DNA of 64,000 nt from assembly GCA_003550325.1 (NCBI GenBank), contig QKWP01000415.1, positions 25,560-89,559 of the forward strand, in the 5' to 3' direction. The notes below the pieces were generated by a model. It was not told the DNA's origin, ran no database searches, and saw only the letters and a list, made by a program, of their open reading frames with translations. The stretch is from Gigaspora rosea (lineage: Eukaryota > Glomeromycota > Glomeromycetes > Diversisporales > Gigasporaceae). Positions 36,161 through 46,149 of the stretch are shown piece after piece. The position numbers and the translations under genes were made by a program. The stretch's first letter is position 1; every line of letters starts with the position of its first letter.

Positions 36161-38795
36161 CGTGCTAATCATACGTATCATACACGATGTGCATGATAAA
36201 CATGCTGCACATGACTCATATGGGCGGATTTATTTCCACGTGATTATTGAAGATCTGCCCTCTGATTGGCTAATTTGTTTAATGTAATAATAAAAAGTGA
36301 TACTTACTTTTTCGAAGCCACACATTTTTTTTTAATATAGTGGTATGAAATTTTATGCTTACATTCAACAAGACTTCAGCTTCAATGATCCTCACTGATC
36401 CTACGATAATTTTTTTTAGACGTAACTTTTACTAATAACGATGGCAAAGGGTTCACCACGCAAGAATATAGGGCCATGTGTGATATGTGGCAAGAACAAT
36501 AAAGAAAAATTTCGTAAACTGACGCCAAATCTTTTATCTAAAGCTATGAAGAGTCAAGCTGCTCCAAGTTTAAAGGCAGAACTCAAATTAAATGACCAGC
36601 TGTGTCAACAACATTATAATAAGCTAATAGCATTCGATAGAGGTTCTCAAAGTCCATATAAAAAAAAGAAATATGGATCAAATTTAGTTTGTAGTTCCGA
36701 TAGAAAGAATACTAAAGCTGAAAATACTAATGAAACTAATGAGCTTTTTAGTATTAATAGTTGTTATCATAGTGGTATACTTACACCTGAAGATAATAAG
36801 AAGGCATTCGAATGGCACTTGAATTCCGCTATATATGGAAATTCTATTGGACAATTAAATGTTGGGCATTGTTACCAAAAGGGAATAGGCGTTTCAAAAG
36901 ATAACAAAAAGGCATTAGAATAGTATTTGAAATCTGCTGGAAGTGGAAATTCCGATGGACAACTAAATGTTGGAAACTGTTACCAAAATGGAATAGGCGT
37001 TTCTAAAGATAAGGAAAAGGCATTTGACTGGTACTTAAAATCTGCTAAGAGTGGGAATTCCAATGGAAAACTGAGCGTTGGATATTGCTATCAAAATGGT
37101 ATAGGTGTTCCTCGAGATGAAAAAGAGCGTTTGAATAGTATATGAAATCTGCTAGTAATGAGCACTTAGATGAACAATCAAATAATGAAATAACCTTCAC
37201 ACCAGCAGCATTTAGTAAGAACAATATTAAAAAATGACCTTTTTCAAGTGTGCAATCGATATAAGAGCAATATAAACGATTTGTTGCCTTTGGAAAAGAT
37301 ATAGAAAAAGGACTCTCAGTGTTAATTGCACAACATCAATTGGATATAAACGATAAGCAGTCTGCTGCTCGCATGCGTAATGTTCAGTTGGATGTTAATA
37401 ATGAAATTATTAACTTAAATTACCAGCCGCCTAATAAAGGGGCGAAGCTTTCTGAATTAGATGCAATCGTTCGAGCATGTGATGAGTCTTTAATGTCTCA
37501 GGATTGTTATCGTCGGTTGGCTGCCATCGAGCCTCAACTTGCTCGGGAACATAATGTTGCAGCTCGACGAACCGAAATCACAAGACTAATAAATGAACAA
37601 ATCGGAATTGGGACTTTCAGTACTGATGAACAATCAGAAATTACAATGGCGCTTATAGGCCAATCAAATCTATATTAAACATTCTTTTTCTGATTTGGCA
37701 GGCAACAATCTTCTCCCACCGTCCTTATTCTAGGAGATATAATGAAATTAAAACTAGGAGGCGATGGTCATAATGTAGGTCACAAACAAAACCACGTAAT
37801 AATGACTATTTGTCTTTTAAACGAAGGTAAAAAGGTTTTAAAACCTGACCACTAATATTGGTAAGTTTTATAAAGATTTTACAACTTATTGTTTAATTTT
37901 GTGATTATGTAAGTTTTAATTATTTGATTTTTAAGCATTTGTTTGTACGTCGGGAAAGAAAAATACGACACTTTAGCAAAAGTTGGACAAATATTTGAAG
38001 ACAAGCTTTTAGATCTTCAAAATAATGGTTTTGTTGATTCTAATGGCATACGTTGGCCAGTAGAGTTATATTTTTGCGGAGATTGGAAGTTTATGTATAT
38101 AATCATGGAACTAAATGCTCCAAACGCTGACTATTTTTGTCTATACTGTAATTGTAATGCGGCATCTCGATGGAATATAGATCAAGTCTGGGATAATACT
38201 GGAAATTCAAAATGTAATATCATTATTTATTATATTTGTAAGCATTATTCAGTACTGTAGTCGATCGTATAGTAATTTGATTAATAAAATCAATTTGTTT
38301 TTATTTAAGCCGATTTTTCAAAATTAACTTATTTTAACCGATTTGAGCTTGTTCATATATATGTCATGCCTGAAGTTGATACCTTCTAAAGTCGCACCTG
38401 CCTGAAATTAACCTCAGAATTGGATTATATTACATGTATGAGTGGGTTGTTTTAGGCTAGTGCGCATAAGGTTGCAACTTTAGGCAAATGTTATAGCTGT
38501 TTTCAAAAAGTGTGAACGGTCACAGATCTCGATATTATAAGAAATTCCCAGGATTTCCTGAGTCTTCAAGACCCGTCCTAATCAGAATTTTTAATTTTTA
38601 TTAATCTATATTTTGTTACTCGACTTACTTCCAATACATGACAATGAAATACATACTGGTATATGGGATTTTGCCTTGATCCGCAGGCATCAGTTCGGTT
38701 ACTTCCCTAAAATCTAAAACACCCAGTATGTACGGAATCAATTTCCAAGTATTTCAACACAATCCAACCATCTATATAAGTGAATCAAAACCAAG

Positions 38796-39546
38796 CCTAG
38801 TGGTAGGTGGGCGGGTACTTATCGACAAAGCTAGACTAACATCGAGCTAACAGCAAAAACAAAAGACGTAGAACAATTTCCACCTTTACCTCTTAAATAG
38901 CCACTCCTTATGACCTCATACTTACTCAACTATATCCCTTATCAATACATCAACTTTTAAATATATCGCCCCTGTCATCAAATACTTAAAACTTACTCAT
39001 CAATTACCCTGCATAATGGGCCCGGGTCATGGAAAAGGATGCCCGTGACTTTATTCACGGCATCAACATTACAGATTTTCCAATTTCATATGCGTATATC
39101 GAAATCGCTGTTCAATGGGTATTGAACCGGAAATACTGAAATACCCTGATCACTATATTAGGATCACAGGGGTATTTAGTAAAAATGAGATGCCGTTAAC
39201 AAAGTCACGGGACAGCCATTTGTCACAAGACCATGGACCGGGACCATAACGTAGAAGAAGAGTAGCAGAGGTATTGGTGATTGGAAATGTGAAGTAGGGG
39301 AGTCAGGTGAGTATAAGGTATTGTGTGGGAATTATTGATGAAGTATGAGGTAATTATGACGAAGCCTGGAGTTAGGTAAGAGTGAGGTTTTGCGTGGGAG
39401 ATTGTATAGTGGAGTTGAGTAAGAATGAGGTTATAGGAGGTGGTTATTTAAGGAAAGAGAAGTAGAAATTTGTTCTCTATCTTTTGTTTTGCTGCTGAGC
39501 TCGACACAAGTTTGTTAGTACCTGCCCACCCACCTCTAAGGACAGG
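38796..39546. mobile_element. Foldback element within the insertion
   Basis: The left arm, from AGCCTAGTGGTAGGTGGGCG onward, is mirrored on the right by GCCCACCCACCTCTAAGGAC preceded by complementary sequence back to about 39360. The arms are about 200 bp. The smaller element at 39019-39246 sits at its centre. Confidence 0.7.
39019..39246. mobile_element. MITE nested in the foldback
   Basis: GGGCCCGGGTCATGG and GCCCGTGACTTTATTCACGG on the left match in inverted form CCATGGACCGGGACC and CCGTTAACAAAGTCACGGG on the right. A ATACCCTGATC / GATCACAGGGGTAT hairpin lies at the centre. Confidence 0.7.
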
Positions 39547-40790
39547 TTTCAGTAGTTTAGATTGAGTAACGTAATGATCGATAGCCCAAATGGCTATCTC
39601 GAATGACGCGTTGATAGCCCGACTTTATAGCCTGGATATCGAAAGAGAAGAGGTATATATAAGACTGTTTTAGTGATGCTAGAGTTGACTGGTGGGACCA
39701 TGTGAGCAGCGAGACAAAGATCCCATATGTGTATTTTATAGTTGTGGAGATATAGGTCGAGTAACAAATATCTTATAGCTGTTTTTAAAAAGGTGTGAAC
39801 AGCCACAGATCACAATATTATGGGAAATTCCTAGGATTTCCTGAGTTTTCAAGACCCGTCCCAATTTTTACATGTATATATCGAAATCGCTGTTCACACG
39901 TTTTTGAAAACTGCTATAAATAACTTAAAATAGGTTCAACTTAAGACAACAAAAATCGGCTAGGCGATTGTTTAGATCGACTACAAGTGCTACCAGATTT
40001 TTTTTCTTTTTTTATAATACTCATAATATACTAATTTATATATACATATAATTTTTTTTTAATCAGGTAAGAAAAAACCTAGCCTGTTTCTGGCAATTCA
40101 TCAAGGGAATTATATTCCCGATGAGTTGCATCTACTTTTGCGCATTTCTGATATTTAATGGAATGCTTTTTTGGTGATTTATTAAAAAAAAAGAGTTTGA
40201 GAAACAAATCAAGCCAATTGTTGAAGTGGCATTCAAAGAACTTGCAATTAAGTTTGAATTTTTCAAATCTAGCAACAAATGGGATTGGACTTCTTTAGTA
40301 GGCTCGGATAAAAAAATAATGTTAGAAAAATTCCCAGTAACTCGGTTCATTTTTGGAGAGCGTGGAAATAAGATTGAACAATTGTGGCGTGAATTCTACC
40401 GGTTATACAATGTCTTACGGCAATCGCAACTTTCAAATCAAGAAATTTGTCAGTATAAAGTCGATGTGGAAAATTGGGTTCGAGAATTTTGTTGTCCAAG
40501 TCAGGGTTACATAAATTCCTTGCAAAATTTGGGCTTTATAGAAAGGCAGCCGTTACACCCTACATGCACGTTTTTTTTGCAAAACATATTCCCATATTTA
40601 TGCAACAATTAAAGAAAAAAAATCTTTCTTTGCAAATTTTTTCTACCTCGAGTATAGAAAAAAAAATCACAATCAGGTAACATAAACCTTTAATAAGTTA
40701 TATTTACAACATTCTCTAATATATTTATTACTAGGTGCAACTATTTTTTGGGAGTACCACTATGGGTGGAGGGAACAAAGAAATTCTGTC

Positions 40791-41754
40791 GTATACGATA
40801 TGATGTCTTATAAAAATTGACATCTTTTTTATTTAATTAATGATGTTCCAAAAGAACATACTATTCGAAAAATTAATATTAACAACAAAGAATATTTATT
40901 TTAATTAAAAATAAATATCTTTTATCTTTTTTTTGTTCCTTTTAACGCGGTTAATAATGAAAATCAACGCTATTTAGCCGGTCAAGTTTTTTCAAGATCG
41001 GCTAATCAAGTTTCAGAATTAAAAAAAAATATTGTATTTCTGAATATAAAATTAGAGAATTTTATTTCATTTTTTTCGATTTAGAATTCAAAAAATCCAT
41101 ATGTAGGTAGCATTTTCCTACAAAAAAAAAAAAAAAGCAATGCAAAAATTTGTTATAATTATTATTTAAATTATAATAAGTCAATAATGTTTTTTGTTTT
41201 TTTTTCCTACAAAAAAAAAGTGATGCAAAAATATGTATAATCATTATTTTAATATTGTAAGCTTTTATTTCATTAATTATATTTAATTATTCAGTATTTT
41301 ATATTTTTTTAATTAATAATAAGTCAAAATTTATTTAATAACTATGTGGCAATGAAGATCAAATAAGCTTATAATATCTATTGAAAATTTTTAACGTTAA
41401 GAATAATAGCAAACTTCTTGCGCATTGAATGTTTAAATAGAATACAAAAATCTGAATCTTTATTAATAGACAAGTTAACATCTTATCTATTTCACCAAAT
41501 TTTATCACAGTCAAAAAGAAAGTCTGAAATGAAGGACGAAAGAATGAATAACTGCAAAAAAAGTTATAATTTAAAGAACGTCACAGAAAACAAACCAAAT
41601 GGGTAAAAAGAATAATGCCGAAATTCAAAATTTACTTGTATTATTCATAAATTTAGATTGCATAATTATTGCTTTATATTATCGTAAAAATTAAGTCTTA
41701 GTAAAAAGAAAAAAATATCAAATAAAATAAAAATTCGAAGACATCATCTGGGCC
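40791..41754. other. AT-rich stretch without a clear gene
   Basis: It contains two imperfect direct repeats of about 55 bp around TTTTCCTACAAAAAAAAA and GATGCAAAAAT (41112-41165 and 41205-41250). A 62-codon frame at 41418-41606 is Lys/Asn/Ser-rich and may belong to the relic that follows, but no domain was recognised. Confidence 0.4.
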
Positions 41755-42115
41755 TTCATCTGAACCCAACCTGGTACACATTTTCTGGGTGCTGTTAATT
41801 ATGAAACCCATTAGCAAACCATTCGAGAGGCCTGCGATTGATGACACTATATTAACACTAACTTAAAAAAAGATCTCTTTGCTAGTGAAAAAGAGTGAAA
41901 AGATTTTAAAGAAAAGGGTATTTATCCTGCGTATTTGATTAATGAATATACATATTTAATCGTTAAATCAGGAAATAGTACAGGCATATTTGATCATTTA
42001 ATCCACTCTCTCTATTTCATAAAACATTATGATCCTAGATTTTTTTTTATTGAAATATTAGAAAGTTCAAATCTAATAATCAAAATTTTTGTGCTTTAAA
42101 ACCTTGTAATAAATC
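41755..42115 (+). pseudogene. Decayed coding remnant of unknown family
   Basis: Two pieces have protein-like composition. One reads P-G-T-H-F-L-G-A-V-N-Y-E-T-H with in-frame stops. The second (from about 41875) reads S-E-K-E-(stop)-K-D-F-K-E-K-G-I-Y-P-A-Y, then L-I-V-K-S-G-N-S-T-G-I and H-S-L-Y-F-I-K-H-Y-D-P-R-F. The TGA in the second sits where Trp would fit (E-W-K). No intact start or domain; function unknown. Confidence 0.4.
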
Positions 42116-42390
42116 TATTATTGCTTATGCGCATCTCTAATAATAAGAAAAAAAAAATCAGATAAAAAAAAAAAATCCATCTAAAACTATTTCTCTAATA
42201 AAAATAAAAGATTTATCTATTGAGTCATTGAAAGGGTACACGGGGCAATATAAATATATATTTTTTTGAGGTTTTATCATCCTTGTTTGAATTAATTTGA
42301 TGAACTTGTGGTAGGCTTGGTGCTTGCGAAATAACCTGGTTTGCGGTGGCAGATCTAATAAAATAGATAAATATGTGATTAATAACGTGT

Positions 42391-43013
42391 TTAGAAAAAA
42401 AAATTAAATAAAAAACAATAATACAGGAGTAATAAAATTTTTACTAACAAATCTTTTAGAATCTGTTCAGAAAATTCACTCAAATCTGCTGTAAATTTAC
42501 AAGTAGCGGTGCCACATTGAAAGATACGATTATTTTCCTTAAACTCTGATTGTGACCAACTAAAGTTAACTTTGTAGAAACTTTCATGATCCATAAATAA
42601 AACATAACCTATGGTTTTTAACTTTGAATCCTGTCGAATGTTCCACTGATCATAATTGACTAATTGTTTTAAGCGTTGTTCACCAGCCTCGCCCTAAAAA
42701 AAACAAGAATATTTTCGTTGTACAGGACTATAGCGGAAAGAAGGCTCATTTTCAAAAAGATAAACAAAGATATTTTCCGGGAAAGCATTAATGGAAAATT
42801 GTTTTGCGTCTATTGAGTCCTATTAAAGCCAAGACGCTTTTTAATAAGAACTATAAATGCATCTTGATAAAATGTAACTTGATCAAGAGGAGGCTGAGTA
42901 AGCAACTTGCGGTGAGGTATAGTTTTGTTATTTCGGTGCCTAATTCTTTCATGAGCTACGAGCTCTTTTCGAGAAGAAAAAAACTCTTGACAAAGTTGGC
43001 ATTTATTATCCAT
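42391..43013 (-). CDS. C2H2 zinc-finger-led protein of a lineage-expanded family, possibly broken
   Basis: The minus-strand start at 43013 is followed at once by one C2H2 finger, C-Q-L-C-Q-E-F-F-S-S-R-K-E-L-V-A-H-E-R-I then R-H (C-x2-C-x12-H-x4-H). The next segment L-D-Q-V-T-F-Y-Q-D-A-F-I-V ends in a stop near 42812. An overlapping frame continues as A-K-Q-F-S-I-N-A-F-P-E-N-I-F-V-Y-L-F-E-N-E-P to about 42705. After a probable intron (acceptor TTTTTTAG near 42697) comes G-E-A-G-E-Q-R-L and then F-M-D-H-E-S-F-Y-K-V-N-F-S-W-S-Q-S-E-F with C-G-T-A-T-C-K-F. The shift near 42815 may be a tiny intron, an error or decay. Role unknown; a nucleic-acid-binding finger is only suggested. Confidence 0.55.
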
Positions 43014-43082
43014 GAAGTATTAATGCTTAATTTTGTAATTCTTTACGTACGCAAAAAATTTTATTGGTCAATCAATTTTTAG

Positions 43083-43926
43083 ATCTCCCAATTTCAGATA
43101 TCACATCAATTACTTAGGTGATATAATCGAATGGAAATAGATCGCCCATATGCTTGCACATGTTAACATATATTAAATCATAACAATAAAAGTAACCATG
43201 ATTTGATCTAATTGTGCATATTGAGCCTGGTGTGCGACCAATCAAAGGCCAAATATATTATATTAAAATATTAAAGGCGCAATTGACCATTAACTCTGAA
43301 TTAGATTTATGACGGTAAGATAGTAATTCTTATAAATTTTTATTTATGCTTTCCCACGATTTACAGTAGTAATTGCTGTATATTTCTATTGGCTAATTTT
43401 TTTAAAAAAATTGAAATTTAGATTCTTGATTTTTAGACCCGGCCGGTTTATGAAATCCAAGAAATTAATTTTGTATGGCCTAAGATATTTTGTAAAAATT
43501 TTCAACCTGATCTTTCTTTTACATACCATACTTTCAAGCAGAATGTATGCCAATTTCTTTGGTGAATACTATTAAAAATAGAAAAATAGACTTTTATGAT
43601 TTGTGCCAAAATAATTAAATTAAATTTTTAAAATTGTTAAAAATATAAAAGATATCGTAAGATCTAATTTTTCATAAATAAAATAAATAATTTTTTTACT
43701 AAAATCTCTTTTAATTGCATATTTATCGAGTAAACATTTAGGCAAAATATTAAACCCAATTATAAACCATAATGATGAGTAATAAATTTATACCTTTAAA
43801 GCATTTAACTCAATAATCTAAATGAAAATATAAAATAAATAGTAAATTTATTTTTATAAATACTATAAGTTTAATATAATACCTACCAAGAGGAATCGAT
43901 AGATTTAATTTGTAAAGCACCTAATT
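43083..43926. other. Gene-free, AT-rich
   Basis: Nothing coding was recognised. Near 43435-43482 the words ACCCGGCCGG and TTTTGTATGGCCTAA faintly recall the TIR of the MITE at 3316. Confidence 0.4.
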
Positions 43927-44229
43927 TGGGTTCTGCATGTCCAGCACATGCATCGTGCCTGGATTTCATGCCCAACACTTTGTGCTCGTAACTATTCCCA
44001 GTTTGTGGCATAAAATTTTTTGTTAGCACTTTTGTGCCCACAGGTACAAACTACCTGACATAAAAATGGTCCAAATTTACATAAATACAGATTTTATATC
44101 TTTGTAGCATAGTACAAAAATGCTGGCCTAAAATTGCCCGCTGCCTTTTGTGCTCATAGGAACTGGCATGGCACTTGGTACTGGTACTTGGCATGGTGCC
44201 TATGTGCCATACAGGCATTTGCAGACCTC
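43927..44229. mobile_element. GTGC/GCAC-rich MITE
   Basis: GGGTTCTGCATGTCCAGCAC at the left is loosely mirrored by GTGCCATACAGGCATTTGCAGACC at the right. The interior is densely filled with GTGCC/GGCAC words. No ORF. Confidence 0.5.
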
Positions 44230-44269
44230 TACCGCTAATATAGCATCATGAACACATATATAACATGAT

Positions 44270-44650
44270 TTTTAAACATTAAATACATTTAATTGCACTT
44301 GATATTCTTTGCGCATTTATCATTTTATTAGTGTGCATAAAATCTGAATGTTTTGGCAAAATTCTTTGATTATTTTATCGGCCTTGAGGATTGCCTTTTA
44401 ATTTTATTTGTATTGTTTGAATCATTCATGATTATACTCTATTCATTAAGTTTAATTTCAAAGAGGATCGTTTGTATGGATTTAGATCTATGCTAATTTA
44501 ATATAGCACTCTGGAATTTCACATGTAAATGAAGGTCGCAATCTACTGCATATAAATGAAAGACAAAGATCAAATGGATGACCATCAAAAGGCCTTTGCC
44601 CAGTTGAAGGCGTTCTCAAGCGTCTTAATTGACGATCCAAAATTATTTAG
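44270..44650 (-). pseudogene. Relic of a protein kinase C-terminal half
   Basis: On the minus strand from about 44625: S-T-G-Q-R-P-F-D-G-H, then a shifted segment with L-R-P-S-F-T-C-E-I-P-E-C-Y-I-K-L-A, and near 44345-44270 N-K-M-I-N-A-Q-R-I-S-S-A-I-K. These match in order the kinase at 50.8-52.1 kb (S-T-G-Q-R-P-F-D-G-Y; L-R-P-E-F-A; K-K-I-S-N-A-V-K). The ATP-binding half is absent, and stops and deletions break the frame. Confidence 0.7.
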
Positions 44651-45506
44651 AAATAGATTTTACTTAGCGGAAAATATTTTAAGCTGGTCAAGTGTTTCAT
44701 AATAGTTTTTTAAATAGTAACTTTATAAAGTTTATTATGTAATTAAATTTTTTTTTATTAGTAAAGATATTAAATGAGGTTGGCATTTCAATTTACATCC
44801 ATTTTACAACAAATCACCTTTTTTTTTATCACTGGCTTGGCAACATTTGCAGTTAATCGAGTATTCAAAGGGATGGATCCTCATTCTCAATGTTAACGAA
44901 TTATTATCTTGCTCCTTATACTAAAAACTTTCATGGAAAATAAAAATATGTAGAAGCTGAAAAAAAAAACTTATAGTCTTTACTCTTATAACAACAAATT
45001 CAACTATTTCATTAATAATTTCTTATTTATTAAACTGATTTTTTTCCGTAATCAACTGACTTTATTAATTTTTTTCCTTATCAATTGATGATGTTATTTG
45101 ATAAATAGAAGGATAATAAGAAACGTTCAAGTATCAATTACAATCTTTATTTTTGATTATATTAAGTGAGTATTGTTACGATCACTAGTTAATCACATAG
45201 AAGAGAATGTTTGAGAAAATTTCAATTATGCTATTATTTGCATATTAAAGTTGTTAACAAAAATTTAAGCAAATATAATTATAGCTGAGCATTATTGCAA
45301 TAGCTAGCTAATCACATTGAGAATGAAGTTTGAAAACACCTGAAATTTCTGACATAATTACTCTGAAATATAAATATCAGCCTTTGTAATATTCTTTCCT
45401 ACTAAAATCTCTAGAGTAATATAAGAGTTTATTTCATTGACAAATTTTAATAGTGCATTAGGAGTTATTTATTGTTAAAATTTGTCTACAAAATGAATTG
45501 TAAAAT
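44651..45506. other. Gene-free; degenerate direct repeats
   Basis: Around 45157-45340 two units about 120 bp apart share ACTAGTTAATCACAT / GCTAGCTAATCACAT, with AGTGAGTATT or GCTGAGCATT upstream. They faintly resemble the AG-NNN-GT repeats of the microexon arrays but have lost a clear pattern. Confidence 0.4.
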
Positions 45507-45895
45507 CAGTTTTACTAAATCACACCACTGGCATTCAACGCCAGTATCGGAAATTAAATATCTACCCCACCCCCACGTGATCAGTACCAAAATTCTTTCA
45601 AGTTCGTTTATATTAGGTTAGGGTTAGGGTGAGTGCTCAGTTAGGGTTTGGGTTTAGGTTATTATATAGTAAAATTGCTTATGAAAAACTTTTTTTAGTT
45701 AAAAAAAGTGGTTTTTTATGCAAACTTTTGAGAAATAAGCTTTTTTGACAAAAGAAACGTTTGTTTTGAATTTTTCTGATCGTGTTATATTACACCAAAT
45801 TATGACACATAATTTTTTGACCTATTTTCTAATGATGTTCCGATCTAATTTCTGACACTGGCGTTGAACGCCAGTGGTGTGCTTTAGTAAAACCG
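45507..45895. mobile_element. MITE with exact 9-bp TSD and telomere-like core
   Basis: TIRs begin CAGTTTTACTAAATCACACC (left) and CGGTTTTACTAAAGCACACC (right, inverted) and continue to CAACGCCAGT, about 41 bp. An exact 9-bp duplication TTGTAAAAT flanks it (45498-45506, 45896-45904). The interior has TTAGGGTTAGGGTGAG at 45618-45633, followed by a TATAGTAAAATTGC module. It is a sister of the copy at 57040. Confidence 0.9.
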
Positions 45896-46149
45896 TTGTA
45901 AAATAACTATCAATTAAATGAACTATAAATAAATTGGCTTTAAAATAAGGGGAAATTACATATAAGGGGTCCAAAAATGAAAATAATTACAAATAAGACC
46001 CAAAGTGAAAATAATTACATATAAGGGTCCTTTTGAAAAATTTTACAGTTATGACGATAGTGGTTCTTTGAATGTCATTGCTGTATAAATGTACTACTTT
46101 ATACATCTTATGCTATACTCTTTTCGCTTAACAAAACTTACTTTGAACC

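Larger units (their letters stand above)
38262..39990. mobile_element. Composite insertion splitting the preceding gene
   Basis: Between the Y-C-N-C block and the Y-I-P-D-E-L-H block lies 1.7 kb of inverted-repeat DNA. GCCGATTTTT near 38310 is mirrored near 39950. A direct repeat of about 90 bp (TATAGCTGTTTT...GTGTGAAC..., ending CAAGACCCGTCC) occurs at about 38489-38579 and 39775-39864, the second followed by its own inverted partner to about 39918. Boundaries are approximate. Confidence 0.65.
36441..40790 (+). pseudogene. Broken fusion gene: Cys-finger, Sel1 repeats, transposase-like domain
   Basis: The N-terminus (36441-36650) has G-P-C-V-I-C-G-K and later L-C-Q-Q-H-Y, a probable zinc-binding C2CH pair. 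Then come four Sel1-like repeats (G-N-S-x-G-Q-L-N-V-G-x-C-Y-Q-x-G-I-G-V) to about 37140, broken by TAG codons at 36921 and 37136 where Trp is expected. A conserved region follows: S-A-A-R-M-R-N-V-Q-L-D (37370); L-K-L-G-G-D-G-H-N-V-G (37748); L-Y-V-G-K-E-K-Y, F-C-G-D-W-K-F and Y-F-C-L-Y-C-N-C (to 38160); then, after a 1.7-kb insertion, N-Y-I-P-D-E-L-H-L-L-L-R-I-S-D (40111), an Arg/Trp-rich block, and I-E-K-K-N-H-N-Q spliced to a GTTATG-free exon with T-T-M-G-G-G (40765). The last part resembles a lineage-expanded family. Acidic motifs GDG and GDWK suggest a DDE-type nuclease, which is inference. Stops and frameshifts make this copy non-functional. Confidence 0.65.

Noticed and set aside
45157..45340. 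Possible third microexon array
   Set aside because: Only two degenerate units, without intact AG-NNN-GTRAGT signals or a linked coding exon.
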